Positions 21,898-22,218 of a stretch of 22,218 nucleotides of DNA are shown here, piece by piece. Both the position numbers and the translations under genes were made by a program. Positions within the stretch are counted from its first letter, which is position 1, and every line of letters begins with the position of its first letter. The notes under the pieces were generated by a model. That model had not been told where the DNA came from and ran no database searches. It worked only from the letters and a program-made list of their open reading frames with translations. Source of the DNA: Promethearchaeota archaeon (GTDB lineage Archaea; Asgardarchaeota; Lokiarchaeia; Sigynarchaeales; SOKP01); NCBI GenBank assembly GCA_014730295.1, contig WJIN01000366.1, positions 1 to 22,218 on the forward strand. The letters are read 5' to 3'.

Positions 21898-22218
21898 AAA
21901 AATTCGGTTGGCTTATATATAGTGGAAAAAAAGCAGATAGAAAATAAAGTCTAAAATACAAGCTAAAAAAGCATGGTAAGTATATTCAGGAAAATATTGG
22001 TGAACTACCCTGAATGGACGGTACGGATGAATATTTTAAATAAAAAAAAGTTATTACTTAAATTAAAATAGATAAATGAAACGTTAATGACTTTTGAGAC
22101 ATTTTAAGAAAAGATCACTTAAAAAAAGTATAGGATTCTATTTTTAGACATTGATCATAATTTATTATCTATAATACATTTTAAATGATTGTTTGAACAT
22201 CTATATTTCAATAAAATA
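21898..22218. other. AT-rich end region with TATA box, hairpin and a tiny ORF
   Basis: No supported gene. A strong TATA-like TTATATATAG lies at about 21913-21921. About 60 nt further is a hairpin, ATTCAGG (21984-21990) with CCTGAAT (22009-22015), in a patch richer in G and C than its surroundings (about 21984-22028). An ORF of 32 codons (ATG 21973 to TAG 22071; begins MVSIFRKILVNYPEW) spans this patch. It could be a small RNA, a micro-protein or a remnant. The remaining 22072-22218 is plain AT-rich sequence. Confidence 0.3.

Noticed and set aside
21973..22071. 32-codon ORF listed as a firm gene
   Set aside because: There are no recognisable motifs and the leader is unclear; it is kept only as a possibility in the end-region entry.
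21898..22075. tRNA (including tRNA-Sec) in the end region
   Set aside because: No T-loop GGTTCGAAT-type sequence, acceptor stem or CCA-adjacent pairing can be found.

Overview
The window looks like a piece of an Asgard (Lokiarchaeia-type) archaeal genome. It is AT-rich (about one third GC by eye). Many first-of-unit genes have a TATA-like box about 26 nt before the start codon and so look leaderless, while genes inside operons have GGAGG-type Shine-Dalgarno sites. Several gene families are archaeal or Asgard-like: an HdrD-type Fe-S protein, archaeal GdhA, a CooC/ACS-type pair, an SDS22-like LRR protein and a selenoprotein with an apparent 3'-UTR SECIS. The lineage is inferred from gene content only. 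I see no rRNA, tRNA, CRISPR array or insertion sequence.

Layout. 3-431: 3' end of a TatD-like hydrolase. 464-2601 (minus): an operon of a PaaI-type hotdog thioesterase and a ThDP enzyme closely resembling eukaryotic ILVBL/HACL2 (2-hydroxyacyl-CoA lyase type). 2794-3747: a membrane protein with a sequon-rich ectodomain. 3765-5503 (minus): an Mre11/SbcD-like nuclease without a Rad50 neighbour and a DUF3795-like Cys-rich protein. 5602-6357: a winged-helix regulator whose promoter carries a perfect 24-bp palindrome. 6407-7450: two divergent SCP2-domain proteins. 7622-8821: an unrecognised protein with a possible ribbon-helix-helix segment and a PPG-rich linker. 8818-11924 (minus): an operon of an SCP2-like protein, an FAD-linked oxidase and an HdrD/GlpC-type Fe-S protein. 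12033-13592: a short acetyl-CoA-synthase-beta-like protein plus CooC-like ATPase. 13698-14039 (minus): a membrane-anchored zinc-ribbon protein. 14153-16693 (minus): two tandem glutamate dehydrogenases. 17005-19750: two tandem MFS sugar-porter-like transporters. 19788-20885 (minus): a 13-repeat LRR protein. 20976-21092: a 38-residue zinc-ribbon protein. 21276-21791: a peroxiredoxin-like gene with an in-frame TGA at the peroxidatic Cys position, followed by a SECIS-like hairpin. 21898-22218: AT-rich sequence with a TATA box, a hairpin and one tiny ORF.

Themes. (1) Lipid and acyl-CoA handling: ILVBL-like lyase, PaaI thioesterase, three different SCP2-like proteins, and an FAD oxidase coupled to an HdrD-type electron carrier. 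(2) Amino-acid and carbon flow: paired GDHs beside paired transporters. (3) Ni/CO-type metallocluster biology: ACS-beta-like protein with CooC. (4) Selenium biology: the peroxiredoxin would be lost or mis-split by ordinary annotation, because TGA would be read as stop and a GTG 66 nt downstream as start.
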